A stretch of DNA of 64,000 nucleotides from an uncultured Clostridium sp. (GTDB lineage: Bacteria; Bacillota; Clostridia; TANB77; CAG-508): positions 1 through 64,000 of the forward strand of contig CAKNJR010000001.1 of NCBI GenBank assembly GCA_930986425.1. The letters are read 5' to 3'. The notes beneath the pieces are model-generated. The model saw only the letters and a list, made by a program, of their open reading frames with translations. It was not told where the DNA came from and made no database searches. Position numbers and translations under genes: made by a program. Position 1 is the first letter of the stretch, and every line of letters starts with the position of its first letter. This document shows positions 26,843 to 37,296 of this stretch, piece after piece.

Positions 26843-29800
26843 TTATTTTATTTTTGCTAATATGCTTTCTTCTTTTCCCGTCTTTGGATTTTTTACACTA
26901 AATTTAGCATAATTAACTACAACACCATCATCTAAATCTAATTTAATTTTTTGATCTGCAATATGTGCTATTTTTTCATCATATTCTTTTGTTTCTTGTA
27001 ATTTTGCACTAATATCTGCTTGTCTTTTTGCTAATTCTCTTTTTTTCGTTAAATCTATATCACCATCAAGCTTGTCTGAAATTTCTTTTAATTCTTTTTC
27101 ATAAATGTTTTGTATTTTATGCAAATAGTCTAATCTTATCTTTGAAACAAGTCCCTCGTTATATCTATGCATATATATTAAACATTTAAATCCATTTTTC
27201 TTTCCACTATCAAATAACCAGTAAATTGGTCTTTTTTGATAAATTTTTAAATGGTCATTATAGAAATCATTTATAAAATATCTTCTAATAGTATCTTCAC
27301 TTGTTTCACCATTTCTTTTTCCTAATGTTTCTGCTATAAATTCAAGATTTTCATATAATGTTTCCTCTCCATAAGCAACACTTATAAATTTCTTGAATTT
27401 TTCAACTATATCATCCCCTAAATATGTTGCATCAGTTATAGGTATGATATTATCTATGTCAGCATTAAATGTTTTATATTTAGAATTATCAAAATTTCCA
27501 CCTGCAAAAATGAGACCTTCCTCATCAAGCGAGTATCTTCCAAACATACAACCAACAACATAGCTAATAAATGATTTTATTATTTCTTCTTTATTAAAAA
27601 TTTTTATTGATAAATCTCTATCTTTCACTTTATCTTCGACATCTTCTTTAATTTCAAATATTTCTTTATAAATTACATTTAATTTTTCTTCATTTTCTCT
27701 TAATTTATTTCTTTTTATGTTATAATCTTCTTCAAAAACAGAATATTGTTCTTTTAATAAATTTTTATTATTTGAGATTAATACATTTTTTTTAAAATCC
27801 CAACTTGTTTCAAAAATATCCCAATTATTTTTGCATAATTCTATATTCTCACATACTAAATTTTCTATTTCTAATAATGTTTCTTCGTCATTACATTTCT
27901 TAAATGGCAAACTTGCAATATTTCCTACTTGAAAATTCACAGTTGGAGCTAATAATGATAAAAATTTAAATGCGACATTACTACATAAGTATCCAATAAT
28001 ATAATATAAATCTTTATCATCTGGAAACAACGATGAACCTGAGACGTCAAAAATGAATCCATAGTCTTTAAATCTTACTCCAAAATTTTCAAATCCAAAT
28101 AAAGACCAAGTCATTCCTTTTTTAAAATAACAATCTATATTTTGTGGTCTTGATCTTAATTTCCCATTCTCATCTTTATAATTTCGTATTTCAAACCCAC
28201 CATTTTCCCAATTTACAATCCAATCGTTATTGCCATACCATTTTCTATATTCTCCGCCTTTATTGTATGGAAACCATTTTTTATTAGATGAACATGCTTC
28301 ATCTTGATTTTTACATCCAAATCCAATTTTATCAAAGTCAACTTCATGCCATAATCTTAAAAATCTTTCATTATTAGCAGTTGCCAATCCCTGTTTAGGA
28401 GGATAAAATTTTCCTAACATTTTATTATTTTGAAATGCCTTTCTCAAAGAGTCTGATATCCAATAGATAAACGGATATCCAGGTACTTCCTTCAAAGTTT
28501 CTGCAAATAGATAATAATAATTATCTTTATTATTAAAATTTTGGAGTTTTTCCTTAACATTATAATAGTCTGCTAATCTAACAAATGTGGTTTTTGAGTT
28601 GATTCTTTCTTTCTTAAAACAAAATGTCGTTGCTAAAACATTAAATGAACTTAAATCTGGAAATGTAGCTGGACCTGTATGTATCATATTTATCAAAGTG
28701 CCTGATTCTAGCAATAATTCTCTTACTTTTTGAAAACTTGAAATAAACATCCAAGTATGTATAGTTATCATTGCTTGATATCCTTTCACTTTCGTGAAAT
28801 TGTAACACCTTTCTATAAAAGCAGAATACATTTCTGATTTTGTATTAGGATAATATTCATTTAAGAATGCACTTAATTTATTATTTATACTTTTCTTTCC
28901 CATATATGGTGGATTTGTAATAACAATATCATATTTATTTGATAATATTATCGCTTGTTTGATGATAGGTTCAATTAAATCTAATCCAATGAAATTCTGT
29001 TCATGCAACTCATTTAATAAGCTTATATAATCAAGAGAATCGCAAGATATAAGTGAACCAAACTCTTTTGCATCAATGAATTTATTATATATATAATTAA
29101 ATGTTTGTATATTATTTTCATTTTTTATATTATATAAATAAATTTCTTTATTTAAATTATTAGTATCTTGAACAGATATTATATTAATTTTCTCTATTAT
29201 TCCCTGATTAAAAATATTTTTATCGTACTCTCTAGCTTTTAATATTACAGATAAAATAGATAATTGTGCAGCTCTATCATCAATATCAATTCCATATAAA
29301 TTTTTATTTAATATATTCTTTATTGCATTTTCGGAAGTATAACCATTTATTAAATATAAATTATAAAATAATTCTAATGCATAAACTAAGATATGACCGC
29401 TGCCACAACATGGATCTAAAAAAGTAATTTTCTCAACATCATAATTATTTTCTTTTACATCTGTTTCTTCAACTTTTATGTAATAATCAAAATCTTCACT
29501 TTTAGAAAAATATCTTCCTAAAGAATTTTCTACCATATATTTAACTACCCAGTCAGGTGTAAATAATTGTGTTGCAGGTGCGATATCATTCTTTGAAATT
29601 TTAATATTCTTTTTTAGATTTTCGAAAACAATTTCTTTCTTTTCTGAAATATAATACTGATATAACCATCCAATAATTTCAACTTTACTAAAATTATCTT
29701 CTGATACATCTTTTAATAATTTGGTTACATAACCCGAATCATTTAATAAGTTATCCGGAATAAGAATATCTATATAATCAGTTATTCCGTCAAAAACCTG

Positions 29801-30316
29801 AGGTATTACTTTCCCCAATTTTTTACAAACTAATAATAAAATATATTCAAATCTCTTATTATTATCTTGAATTGAGCCATAAATTTCCTTATTAAAATCT
29901 ATATCTAATTCAGGATTTAATAAATTAGATATTTTCATTATTTCCGGATCAGGAGTATTATCTTTCGAAGATAATACCCTTACACCTAATGATTGATTTT
30001 CTTTAGTTAAAGGTAGAAAATCATGTATTTCCATATATCTAATTGCAATAATTCTATTAAACCAAGTATATGCTGCTTCTTCTATAACTTGTTCTAATGT
30101 TATTTTTTTTATTCTTTTAACTAAGAGCTGTCTATTTTCATATTCATTTTTAGTGAGTCTTAGGGTATGCTTATTGTTAATTAAAACATATACTTCACCA
30201 TTTTGATTGACATCAAAATACTCATCAACAAAATATCTATTTATTTTATTTGCAACTTTTTCCATCAATTCCTGTCTTGATTCTACTGCAAACTTTTTTA
30301 ATACATTTTTATCCAT
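26843..30316 (-). CDS. pglX: BREX adenine-specific DNA methyltransferase PglX
   Basis: This 1157-residue enzyme would methylate adenine in the host recognition site, so that unmodified phage DNA is attacked. The SAM-binding motif FLDPCCGSGHIL starts near residue 299 and the catalytic motif TNPPYMGK lies near residue 480. The long C-terminal part provides target recognition, ending in an Asp/Lys-rich coil. Length matches single-chain BREX-1 PglX, and no frameshift is seen. It lies 14 bp after brxC. Confidence 0.96.
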   Translation of the reverse strand: MDKNVLKKFAVESRQELMEKVANKINRYFVDEYFDVNQNGEVYVLINNKHTLRLTKNEYENRQLLVKRIKKITLEQVIEEAAYTWFNRIIAIRYMEIHDFLPLTKENQSLGVRVLSSKDNTPDPEIMKISNLLNPELDIDFNKEIYGSIQDNNKRFEYILLLVCKKLGKVIPQVFDGITDYIDILIPDNLLNDSGYVTKLLKDVSEDNFSKVEIIGWLYQYYISEKKEIVFENLKKNIKISKNDIAPATQLFTPDWVVKYMVENSLGRYFSKSEDFDYYIKVEETDVKENNYDVEKITFLDPCCGSGHILVYALELFYNLYLINGYTSENAIKNILNKNLYGIDIDDRAAQLSILSVILKAREYDKNIFNQGIIEKINIISVQDTNNLNKEIYLYNIKNENNIQTFNYIYNKFIDAKEFGSLISCDSLDYISLLNELHEQNFIGLDLIEPIIKQAIILSNKYDIVITNPPYMGKKSINNKLSAFLNEYYPNTKSEMYSAFIERCYNFTKVKGYQAMITIHTWMFISSFQKVRELLLESGTLINMIHTGPATFPDLSSFNVLATTFCFKKERINSKTTFVRLADYYNVKEKLQNFNNKDNYYYLFAETLKEVPGYPFIYWISDSLRKAFQNNKMLGKFYPPKQGLATANNERFLRLWHEVDFDKIGFGCKNQDEACSSNKKWFPYNKGGEYRKWYGNNDWIVNWENGGFEIRNYKDENGKLRSRPQNIDCYFKKGMTWSLFGFENFGVRFKDYGFIFDVSGSSLFPDDKDLYYIIGYLCSNVAFKFLSLLAPTVNFQVGNIASLPFKKCNDEETLLEIENLVCENIELCKNNWDIFETSWDFKKNVLISNNKNLLKEQYSVFEEDYNIKRNKLRENEEKLNVIYKEIFEIKEDVEDKVKDRDLSIKIFNKEEIIKSFISYVVGCMFGRYSLDEEGLIFAGGNFDNSKYKTFNADIDNIIPITDATYLGDDIVEKFKKFISVAYGEETLYENLEFIAETLGKRNGETSEDTIRRYFINDFYNDHLKIYQKRPIYWLFDSGKKNGFKCLIYMHRYNEGLVSKIRLDYLHKIQNIYEKELKEISDKLDGDIDLTKKRELAKRQADISAKLQETKEYDEKIAHIADQKIKLDLDDGVVVNYAKFSVKNPKTGKEESILAKIK

Positions 30317-30329
30317 ATTCGCTCCCTCA

Positions 30330-33300
30330 TTATTTTATTGTTAAATTATTATTTTCTTCTAATTCTTTCATTAATTTTTTTCTTAATTCTTCTATATATT
30401 TATCAATATCTTCTTTAGAATTAATTTCAAATGAACGATTCATTAACATATCAGTTCTTATAATTTTTCTAGTTTTTATAATAACAGGTTCATCTGATTT
30501 GCTATTATCATCTTTAGGTCTACTCATTTCATATTTCTTTTTATCTAAAGCAATAATAAATGAGTCTTTCATTTGTCCAAGTCTTGTTTCTTGTGCATAT
30601 ATATCTTTTAATTCATTTGAATGTTGTAAAGAATCTATTATTCCCTTACAATTATCTATATATCCTTTACCAAAATTTCTTGGATCTATACCAGCATTAT
30701 TTAATTCATTTTGTATGTACTCAATTGTTTTTTTCGCCATTTCTATAATCGGAGCAGATTTTACCTCATACATATTTACAAGAATATCTATAAGTTCAGA
30801 TCTTAATGTAGGTAATTCATAAATTCTGCTATATGGTTCTTCTGCATTCAATATTTCTAATATTTTTCCTACAACATCTTGTAATTCTTGTGTATTATCC
30901 ACATAATCTTTATTATTCTCATAAGTGATAATGGTCTCTCTTACTTTATCAAATTGCTCTTTTTGACATCCATTAAAAAACTCAGATATTGTATCTATTC
31001 TAGTTGCCATATCTGCAATTTCATCCTTTTTATTTGATACTTCTTCAAATACTTCTGATACATCTCTTATATTTGCTATATTATTAAATAGTTTTAATGA
31101 ATCTTCTATTACCTGTTTTCCTGGATATTGATATGCTTTTATATTGTTATAATTTCCCAAAATATCCTTTAATTTTAAAATAGTATGATTTATACATCTT
31201 TCCTTGAAATCTCTAACCATTCCATCTTCATCATCACTTAAACTTATTTCATTGAAAGAATTTCTTGCAACTGATTTTAAATCATTTATATATTTAACAT
31301 CAATTTTCTTTCTCATTCTGATTAATGTTCTATCATAATAATCTCTTTTTAATATTTTGTTTAGAGTTTCATCTGATGTGATATTCTGTATTTCTCCACT
31401 ATAATATAATGAAACTACTTCATTTTTTAATAATCTAGCTAATAGATATAAAATGTCATCATCTAAAAAGCCATAAGGTGCAATACTAAAATCTTGCAAT
31501 AAAGTTCTTATTGTAACATTTTTACTATACATATTCATTTCTTCTATATAATCTTTCATTGCATCATAAGCTTTTTGATTTAAAAATTCTACTTCACTTG
31601 CTAATGTCATTTGTTTATTAGAATTCCATAGTTCTCTTATATCTTGTGTAGTATAATTTTTCTTTATATAAGAAAATTTTGTGTAAATATTATTTACCAA
31701 TATTTCGAGAGCTTCATTAATTCTTGTTTTTGCATCTTTAGATGTAATATTTTGTCTATCTCCTGCAATTATTATTTCTGCCACATCCAATTGTTCTTTT
31801 ACATTCTCTCTAATTCTTACTTCAGCTTCTTCAACCTCTGCTTGCTTTGCTCTTAATATACTCTCAATTTGGCTTGTCTGTAATGCTGTACTTTTGCTTC
31901 TTCTATAATCCATTACCTGAAGGCAATTTTCTATCTCATTATTTATTAAAGTAGATAATTCTAGCTTTACATATACATATTTATTTTCCATACCAGATTG
32001 CAAAATTATATTAGTATCATCTTTTCCTACTGATGTAGTTACAACTTTTATACCAATTTCATATTCTTGTGAACATTTAATATTATCTACATACTTTGTT
32101 AGTGGGAAATTTTTATTTTTATAAGTAAATTTATTATCAGTATAAATATAACCATAGATTATCCTATTCAAATAATCAATTATTCTATTTTGATCTATTA
32201 CTATTTGTTTAATCTCTCTATTGATTTCCTGTTCTTCATCAGTTAAAAATTTATACTCATCATTATTTCTTTGAATTAAAGTTTGCTTTTCTAACCTTCT
32301 TAATGAATCAGTTATTTCCTTTTTAATTGATATTTTGTCATCATTAATATTAGAAACATATAAAACAGCAAGATTATCAACAGTAGCAGGGATTTCTTTA
32401 ATATTTTTTAACATAAATAACATTTTTAAAACCTTTACATCTGCTTCTTGTAGTTCATTTGCCTTTACTGCATCTTCTGCACTATTTATTACATTTTTAA
32501 TTTGATGCTCTAAAAACTCCTCTATTGTATCATAAAAAGCATAGAAAGGAATTAAAGTACCTATTTCATAATCACTATACCTTTTTGCTGTACCTTGAAA
32601 AGCACCTATTAATGAACGCTCTCCACTTGATAAGTGTTTTCCTGCATATCCATGTTTTCTAATATCGGTAAATACATTTTGTAATAATCTAAATTGATAT
32701 GGTATAAATGGATATGTTTCTGCAAAATCAGTTCTATCCATATACAGTTTTTGATATGCTGTATTATTAAATAACAATAAATTTTTTATTATAGATTCAT
32801 CTTTATCAAAAATTAATTCTAAACTTTCTTTAAATTCATCCTTTTTAGCTAAAATTCTTTTCTTAATAACTTCATCTATATCAGATGATGAAAGACTTAA
32901 TTTTGTGTCAAATCTTCCTTGTATCTTTGAGAAATTATTGCCCATAACTTTTATTACATCATCTATTGCTTCTTGTGATGTAACGATAACCCATGCTTTA
33001 CCACCACATTCTATTCCTAAATCTTCAACTATAGTTTGTAGATTTAACATTAGACCTCCATCATCTCCAATATATTGTCCAATTTCATCTACTAAAAATA
33101 CTACATGATGATTATTGCCTTTTGATTTTATATAATCCCTTACTCTTTCAGCAAATTTTTCAATTGACAAATCATATCTTTCTTCTGCTTTATCAAACCA
33201 GTTTTCAGCCTCTTCTTTTGATTTATTTAATGCTTTAGAATAACTATTAACTATTTCATCTCTTCTAAAATAAAAATCATTTCTAGCTTCTAACCAACTA

Positions 33301-33866
33301 TCGCCACATTCTTCTTGGAAATATCTCTTAAATTCTTCATATTTTCCTTCTTTAATTAAGAATCTTTCCAACTCTGCTACATGAGGAATCGTTGACAACC
33401 CCATTTTCTCATTAAAAACCTTTTCAAACACTGATAATATTTTATCTTTACCATCAACTGAATCAAGTGATGCTTTAGAATCTATATTGAATAAAATAAC
33501 ATCAGCTGATATACTACCTGCTCTTTTTATATCAGCTAATAATTTTGTATCTTGAATTTTTCCATCGAAATAATCTACAGCATGCTTCCCATCAACAATT
33601 TTGTTTTCTAATAAATAAGATATAATTTTTAAAAAATGTGATTTACCACTACCAAAAAAACCTGAAATCCATACACCCATTTTTTCGGTATTTCCATTTA
33701 TACCAGAATTATAACTATCAAAAAAACTATTAAAGTGCTTTAATAATTCATCTGTTACTACATATTCTTCTAATTCCTGTTTTATAAAATTTTCGTCATC
33801 AACTTTTATTACTCCTTGAATTTCTCTTTCAATATCTTTCTCATATATTTCTTTTAATTTAGACAT
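30330..33866 (-). CDS. brxC: BREX ATPase BrxC
   Basis: This 1178-residue P-loop ATPase has Walker A GFFGSGKSH near residue 69 and Walker B VVFLVDEIGQYIG near residue 262, followed by long helical regions and a Glu/Lys-rich tail. It is the signature large ATPase of type I BREX (DUF499/BrxC group). It lies 14 bp after brxB and is full length. Confidence 0.96.
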   Translation of the reverse strand: MSKLKEIYEKDIEREIQGVIKVDDENFIKQELEEYVVTDELLKHFNSFFDSYNSGINGNTEKMGVWISGFFGSGKSHFLKIISYLLENKIVDGKHAVDYFDGKIQDTKLLADIKRAGSISADVILFNIDSKASLDSVDGKDKILSVFEKVFNEKMGLSTIPHVAELERFLIKEGKYEEFKRYFQEECGDSWLEARNDFYFRRDEIVNSYSKALNKSKEEAENWFDKAEERYDLSIEKFAERVRDYIKSKGNNHHVVFLVDEIGQYIGDDGGLMLNLQTIVEDLGIECGGKAWVIVTSQEAIDDVIKVMGNNFSKIQGRFDTKLSLSSSDIDEVIKKRILAKKDEFKESLELIFDKDESIIKNLLLFNNTAYQKLYMDRTDFAETYPFIPYQFRLLQNVFTDIRKHGYAGKHLSSGERSLIGAFQGTAKRYSDYEIGTLIPFYAFYDTIEEFLEHQIKNVINSAEDAVKANELQEADVKVLKMLFMLKNIKEIPATVDNLAVLYVSNINDDKISIKKEITDSLRRLEKQTLIQRNNDEYKFLTDEEQEINREIKQIVIDQNRIIDYLNRIIYGYIYTDNKFTYKNKNFPLTKYVDNIKCSQEYEIGIKVVTTSVGKDDTNIILQSGMENKYVYVKLELSTLINNEIENCLQVMDYRRSKSTALQTSQIESILRAKQAEVEEAEVRIRENVKEQLDVAEIIIAGDRQNITSKDAKTRINEALEILVNNIYTKFSYIKKNYTTQDIRELWNSNKQMTLASEVEFLNQKAYDAMKDYIEEMNMYSKNVTIRTLLQDFSIAPYGFLDDDILYLLARLLKNEVVSLYYSGEIQNITSDETLNKILKRDYYDRTLIRMRKKIDVKYINDLKSVARNSFNEISLSDDEDGMVRDFKERCINHTILKLKDILGNYNNIKAYQYPGKQVIEDSLKLFNNIANIRDVSEVFEEVSNKKDEIADMATRIDTISEFFNGCQKEQFDKVRETIITYENNKDYVDNTQELQDVVGKILEILNAEEPYSRIYELPTLRSELIDILVNMYEVKSAPIIEMAKKTIEYIQNELNNAGIDPRNFGKGYIDNCKGIIDSLQHSNELKDIYAQETRLGQMKDSFIIALDKKKYEMSRPKDDNSKSDEPVIIKTRKIIRTDMLMNRSFEINSKEDIDKYIEELRKKLMKELEENNNLTIK

Positions 33867-33879
33867 TTTTTATTTCCCC

Positions 33880-34449
33880 CTACTTCCTACTAACTAATTG
33901 AAAAGCTCTATAATAATTATCGTTATCTAATATTTTAAACAATTTGAAACTTTGTCCATCATATATTCCTGGATATAACATAATAACAGGATTATTTGTA
34001 ATTACACTCTGTAAATTATTTAAAATTGTATGTCCTCTCACTATTCCATAACATTTTCCCATTCCTGTAATAATAACAATTTTATTTTCTTCTAAGTGTT
34101 CTCGAATATATTTTACTATTAAATCACTATTTGAGCTTATTGCTAATGTTTTTTGTATAACTGAGTTAACATACTTTGTACCTTTTTTCTTTTCGTATTC
34201 AAATGTTTTCTCCAAAAAACCTTTATCTTTAAGTATTTCAATAATTATGTCATAAATATCAAATATGATTATATTTTTATTTCTTACTTTCAAATAATTA
34301 TATAAATAATCTCTTACAATATACTCATCTTCTGGATCATAATCAAAAACTCTAAAATTTATTTCATTTCCTAGTCCAGATGATTCTATAATATTTTCTG
34401 AATTTATTTTTTCGGTCATTTCCTGAAGTCTATCATTGATATTTCTCAT
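33880..34449 (-). CDS. brxB: BREX protein BrxB
   Basis: This 189-residue DUF1788 protein has VFDYDPEDEYIVRDYL near the start and IVIITGMGKCYGIVRGHTILNNL later, typical of BrxB. Its role is unresolved, but it is conserved in type I systems. It overlaps brxA by four bases. Confidence 0.93.
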   Translation of the reverse strand: MRNINDRLQEMTEKINSENIIESSGLGNEINFRVFDYDPEDEYIVRDYLYNYLKVRNKNIIIFDIYDIIIEILKDKGFLEKTFEYEKKKGTKYVNSVIQKTLAISSNSDLIVKYIREHLEENKIVIITGMGKCYGIVRGHTILNNLQSVITNNPVIMLYPGIYDGQSFKLFKILDNDNYYRAFQLVSRK

Positions 34450-35042
34450 ATTAATCCTCCAATCGCTTTTGCATATTCTATATCTCCATTTGCATCTAAT
34501 TGTCTTATATAATTTTCTTTTAATAATGGTCGTGTTATTTTAAATCTATCTTTTTCTTTTACAACTAAGCCAGAATCTTGCAGTATTTTCATTATTACTT
34601 GCTTCAATTTAGCTGCAGTAGATTCTGTTCTTTCTTTTAAAGTTATACTTAATATGCATTTTTCTTCATACCAATTGTTTATATCAAATTTTTCAATATA
34701 TTCTTTTCTCATTAATAATTTGTCTTTATAGACTTCAAATATAAAATCTCTTACTAATTTATCCGTTTTCATTATTGCATATAATAAAATGTATTTACTT
34801 GTTTCTATATCAGAATATACAAAATCATTTAACATCTCTTTATTTAGTACATTTATTCTTCTAAAAATTGGTGAGTTAACTCGTTTTACACTTCCAATTT
34901 TTTTGTGATGTATTAAGTTTTCTTCAATATTTCTCTTCTTTAATTCTTCTGGATTTTCACCATTTAATATATATTCAGCAATAATTTTAGTTTCTATATA
35001 CAAAAAAGGTTCTGCAGTCAATTTTGCACTATAATCTTCCAT
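34446..35042 (-). CDS. brxA: BREX protein BrxA
   Basis: This 198-residue DUF1819 protein is first in the operon. The C-terminal half looks like a winged-helix region (ESTAAKLKQVIMKILQDSGLVV), consistent with the DNA-binding fold known for BrxA. I chose the ATG at 35042 (MEDYSAKL) because AAGGAG lies nine bases upstream; an ATG at 35048 is only two bases from that site. Confidence 0.93.
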   Translation of the reverse strand: MEDYSAKLTAEPFLYIETKIIAEYILNGENPEELKKRNIEENLIHHKKIGSVKRVNSPIFRRINVLNKEMLNDFVYSDIETSKYILLYAIMKTDKLVRDFIFEVYKDKLLMRKEYIEKFDINNWYEEKCILSITLKERTESTAAKLKQVIMKILQDSGLVVKEKDRFKITRPLLKENYIRQLDANGDIEYAKAIGGLI

Positions 35043-35072
35043 TTGCATTTACTCCTTATATAATTATATAAA

Positions 35073-35100
35073 TTTGATAATATTTTATCATATTATCAAA
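35073..35100. promoter_or_regulatory. Palindrome upstream of the BREX operon
   Basis: TTTGATAATA and TATTATCAAA form a perfect ten-base inverted repeat with an eight-base centre, about 30 bp before the brxA start. It is the right place for an operator over the operon promoter. A remnant XRE-type regulator gene lies next to it. Confidence 0.6.
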
Positions 35101-35131
35101 AAAAATACCACTAATTTATAAAAATTCACTA

Positions 35132-35158
35132 AAAAAGTAGGATATTCGCATACTTTTT
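35132..35158. other. Hairpin in the BREX upstream region
   Basis: AAAAAGTA and TACTTTTT flank an 11-base loop. It could be a weak bidirectional terminator shielding the BREX promoter from upstream read-through. Confidence 0.45.
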
Positions 35159-35264
35159 ATAATATTTTTATAAAAATTCGCAGTATTTTTGAAGTTATAT
35201 ATAATATTTTTTATTATTTGGTAATAAAAAATAAATAAAAACGTCCTTGGAAACACATCAATAG

Positions 35265-35459
35265 ATGTTATCATTTTTTATTTTTATAATTATCTTTTTT
35301 ATATTACAAGCTTGTTCTTCAGTAATGCTTTTATTAATTTTTGCAAGATTTACTTTAGATACCTTACTTCATATTTGTGAAGGATTTAATATAACTTTAG
35401 GAGAATTTTTCACTGATTCAATATTTGATAATACCTATCAAGAAAATGATAAAGACTAA
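35265..35459 (+). pseudogene. Remnant of an XRE-type helix-turn-helix regulator
   Basis: The last ~40 codons read as the C-terminus of an XRE regulator (TLDTLLHICEGFNITLGEFF is a typical end of the domain), while the upstream part is hydrophobic and lacks the recognition helices. The gene is on the opposite strand to BREX and next to a palindromic site. It is probably the decayed end of a former regulator of this locus; a real but odd small gene is less likely. Confidence 0.5.
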
Positions 35460-35480
35460 CAAAGTTAGTCTTTATTTTAA
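35451..35480. terminator. Rho-independent terminator, convergent
   Basis: A perfect ten-base stem AAAGACTAAC / GTTAGTCTTT with a three-base loop is followed by ATTTT on the plus strand. It separates the regulator remnant from the convergent nuclease gene. Confidence 0.85.
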
Positions 35481-35488
35481 TAATGTTT

Positions 35489-36520
35489 CTATTTTATCAT
35501 ATTATATATATAAATTGATTTGTTTGTTATATCCTCTACTGGTGTATCATAATTCAATTTATAAAGCCATAAATGACCGTTTTCTTCTATATATTCTATA
35601 TTATTTCTATTCAATATTTCTTTTATTTTAAATTGACTCGCCTTTTTCCAAACGAAAATTCCTATTTCCCAATTTTCTGTATTCAATTTAATATCTAAAT
35701 TATAACCAGCATCAAAAACTATGTAAGCAGTAGTTGAAATTTCATCTTCACCATTATAATATTTTATATTATATTTTCCAGACAATTTTTCATCAAAAAT
35801 TCTCGCATATTCTTCTAATTTTTTCTTTATATTATCTTGTGCAATATTTAATAATTTTTTAAATTCTTTAATATCTTCTTTATGTTCATTTATCCAATTA
35901 GTTATTTCTAATTCCATACCTTTTTCAACCTCAAATCCCTCTATATTATTTATAAAATCTATTAAATATATATACCATTTATTTTCTATTTGTTTATATG
36001 ATTTTAAATCTTGTTTTAACTGCTTAAAAAATTCACTATATGTTATATTTATAAAATCATTATGTGTAGTATTTCTTAACTCTTGATGTACTGATAATAA
36101 TAGCTTAATAGAGTTATTATTAAGTTTATTTAAAGTTTTTGCATAATCTTCCAAATCGTTATATACTGATGCATAAATTTTGTTTTCAATTCCTATTACT
36201 ATTTCTTCATTTTGTATAACAATATCAATTCTATTGCCTTTTAAAGTTGTATATTCTCTATAAATATTTAAATGACTTAAATCAATATCCTTATATATCT
36301 TTTGTCCTTTATTTTTTACTACTTTTATTAAAGAATTTATTAAAACACTTCCTAATTTATGATCCTCTTTTGGATTTAAGTAAAATGCTAAAATATTACT
36401 ACATACATTTTCATAATATGGATAACCTGAGATTTCCATAAATGTTTTTTCTTTAATTGGTATTTTATTATAAATTTTATTAACTTCATTCAAAAGAAGT
36501 TCAGATTCTTCAAAATTCAT
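35489..36520 (-). CDS. PD-(D/E)XK family nuclease-like protein (PDDEXK_4 type)
   Basis: This 343-residue protein shows the nuclease core NRIDIVIQNEEIVIGIENKI (metal-binding Asp, then E-N-K) at residues ~95-115, followed by LEDYAKTLNKL. This matches PF14281-type proteins, which are common in defence islands and bind or cut DNA. AAAGGAG precedes the ATG. It lies next to the BREX operon on the same strand but is separated by the remnant regulator, so it may be an independent cargo gene. Confidence 0.75.
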   Translation of the reverse strand: MNFEESELLLNEVNKIYNKIPIKEKTFMEISGYPYYENVCSNILAFYLNPKEDHKLGSVLINSLIKVVKNKGQKIYKDIDLSHLNIYREYTTLKGNRIDIVIQNEEIVIGIENKIYASVYNDLEDYAKTLNKLNNNSIKLLLSVHQELRNTTHNDFINITYSEFFKQLKQDLKSYKQIENKWYIYLIDFINNIEGFEVEKGMELEITNWINEHKEDIKEFKKLLNIAQDNIKKKLEEYARIFDEKLSGKYNIKYYNGEDEISTTAYIVFDAGYNLDIKLNTENWEIGIFVWKKASQFKIKEILNRNNIEYIEENGHLWLYKLNYDTPVEDITNKSIYIYNMIK

Positions 36521-36535
36521 CGTTTTTAATCTCCT

Positions 36536-37192
36536 TTAATACTTATAATAATTTTCATCAAATTTTCCATTTTCATCAGTATGTATATCCATAAAGCATT
36601 CTTCACACATACATTCATACATTTCATATTCTTCTTGTGATATTCTTCTAAAACACATTTCGCAATAATATTTTTCATCTTCATGCTTTGCTAAATTATC
36701 ATTAGATATAGTCGCTAATTTTCTTATTTGATTTTCATGTTTTTTAATATTTTTTTGTGTACATTCTGAATAATATCTTGATTTTGCTTCTTCACTATAA
36801 TCCTTTTTCCAAATTTTCCTTATTTGAATTACATAGTAAATTGCCATTATTGGTCCAGCAATTAATCCAACATACATAGATATATATAATTTTATAATGA
36901 ACCATATAATTGCATAAATACCAATTGTTACAATACAAACTAATTTATATAAGTCTTCTAGTTTATCATATAATAATTTGCTTACCTTATCAACAACGAC
37001 ATATCCCCAAGGACATGCTATCCCCATTATTATCCCTCTAATTGGTTTATATTGGTTCTCTTTACAATAAAAATAAGCAATCACTGCACATATTATGCAT
37101 AAAAGAAATATTCCTAATACTTTTTTATATATTTCAATTAATTCTTCATCTCTTATTTTTTCTTTTATCATTTTTAACTTTTCTTTATCCAT
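36536..37192 (-). CDS. Membrane protein with C-terminal zinc ribbon
   Basis: This 218-residue protein has about four membrane helices between residues 24 and 125, then a soluble tail with CEMCFRR and CMCEEC, two Cys pairs that suggest a zinc ribbon. I do not recognise the family. It lies 15 bp upstream of the nuclease gene on the same strand. Confidence 0.6.
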   Translation of the reverse strand: MDKEKLKMIKEKIRDEELIEIYKKVLGIFLLCIICAVIAYFYCKENQYKPIRGIIMGIACPWGYVVVDKVSKLLYDKLEDLYKLVCIVTIGIYAIIWFIIKLYISMYVGLIAGPIMAIYYVIQIRKIWKKDYSEEAKSRYYSECTQKNIKKHENQIRKLATISNDNLAKHEDEKYYCEMCFRRISQEEYEMYECMCEECFMDIHTDENGKFDENYYKY

Positions 37193-37296
37193 TTTTTCTC
37201 CAATAAATAGTTCTAAGATTTTGTGATTTCTCTATTATTTATAATATATTAAAATTATTATATCACAAAATTATAAAAACACAAAAATTTCTATTT

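Noticed and set aside
22220..35042. Phage-growth-limitation (Pgl) or DISARM system
   Set aside because: pglX and pglZ occur in both, but BrxA, BrxB, BrxC and BrxL with this order identify type I BREX; there is no PglW kinase or DISARM helicase.
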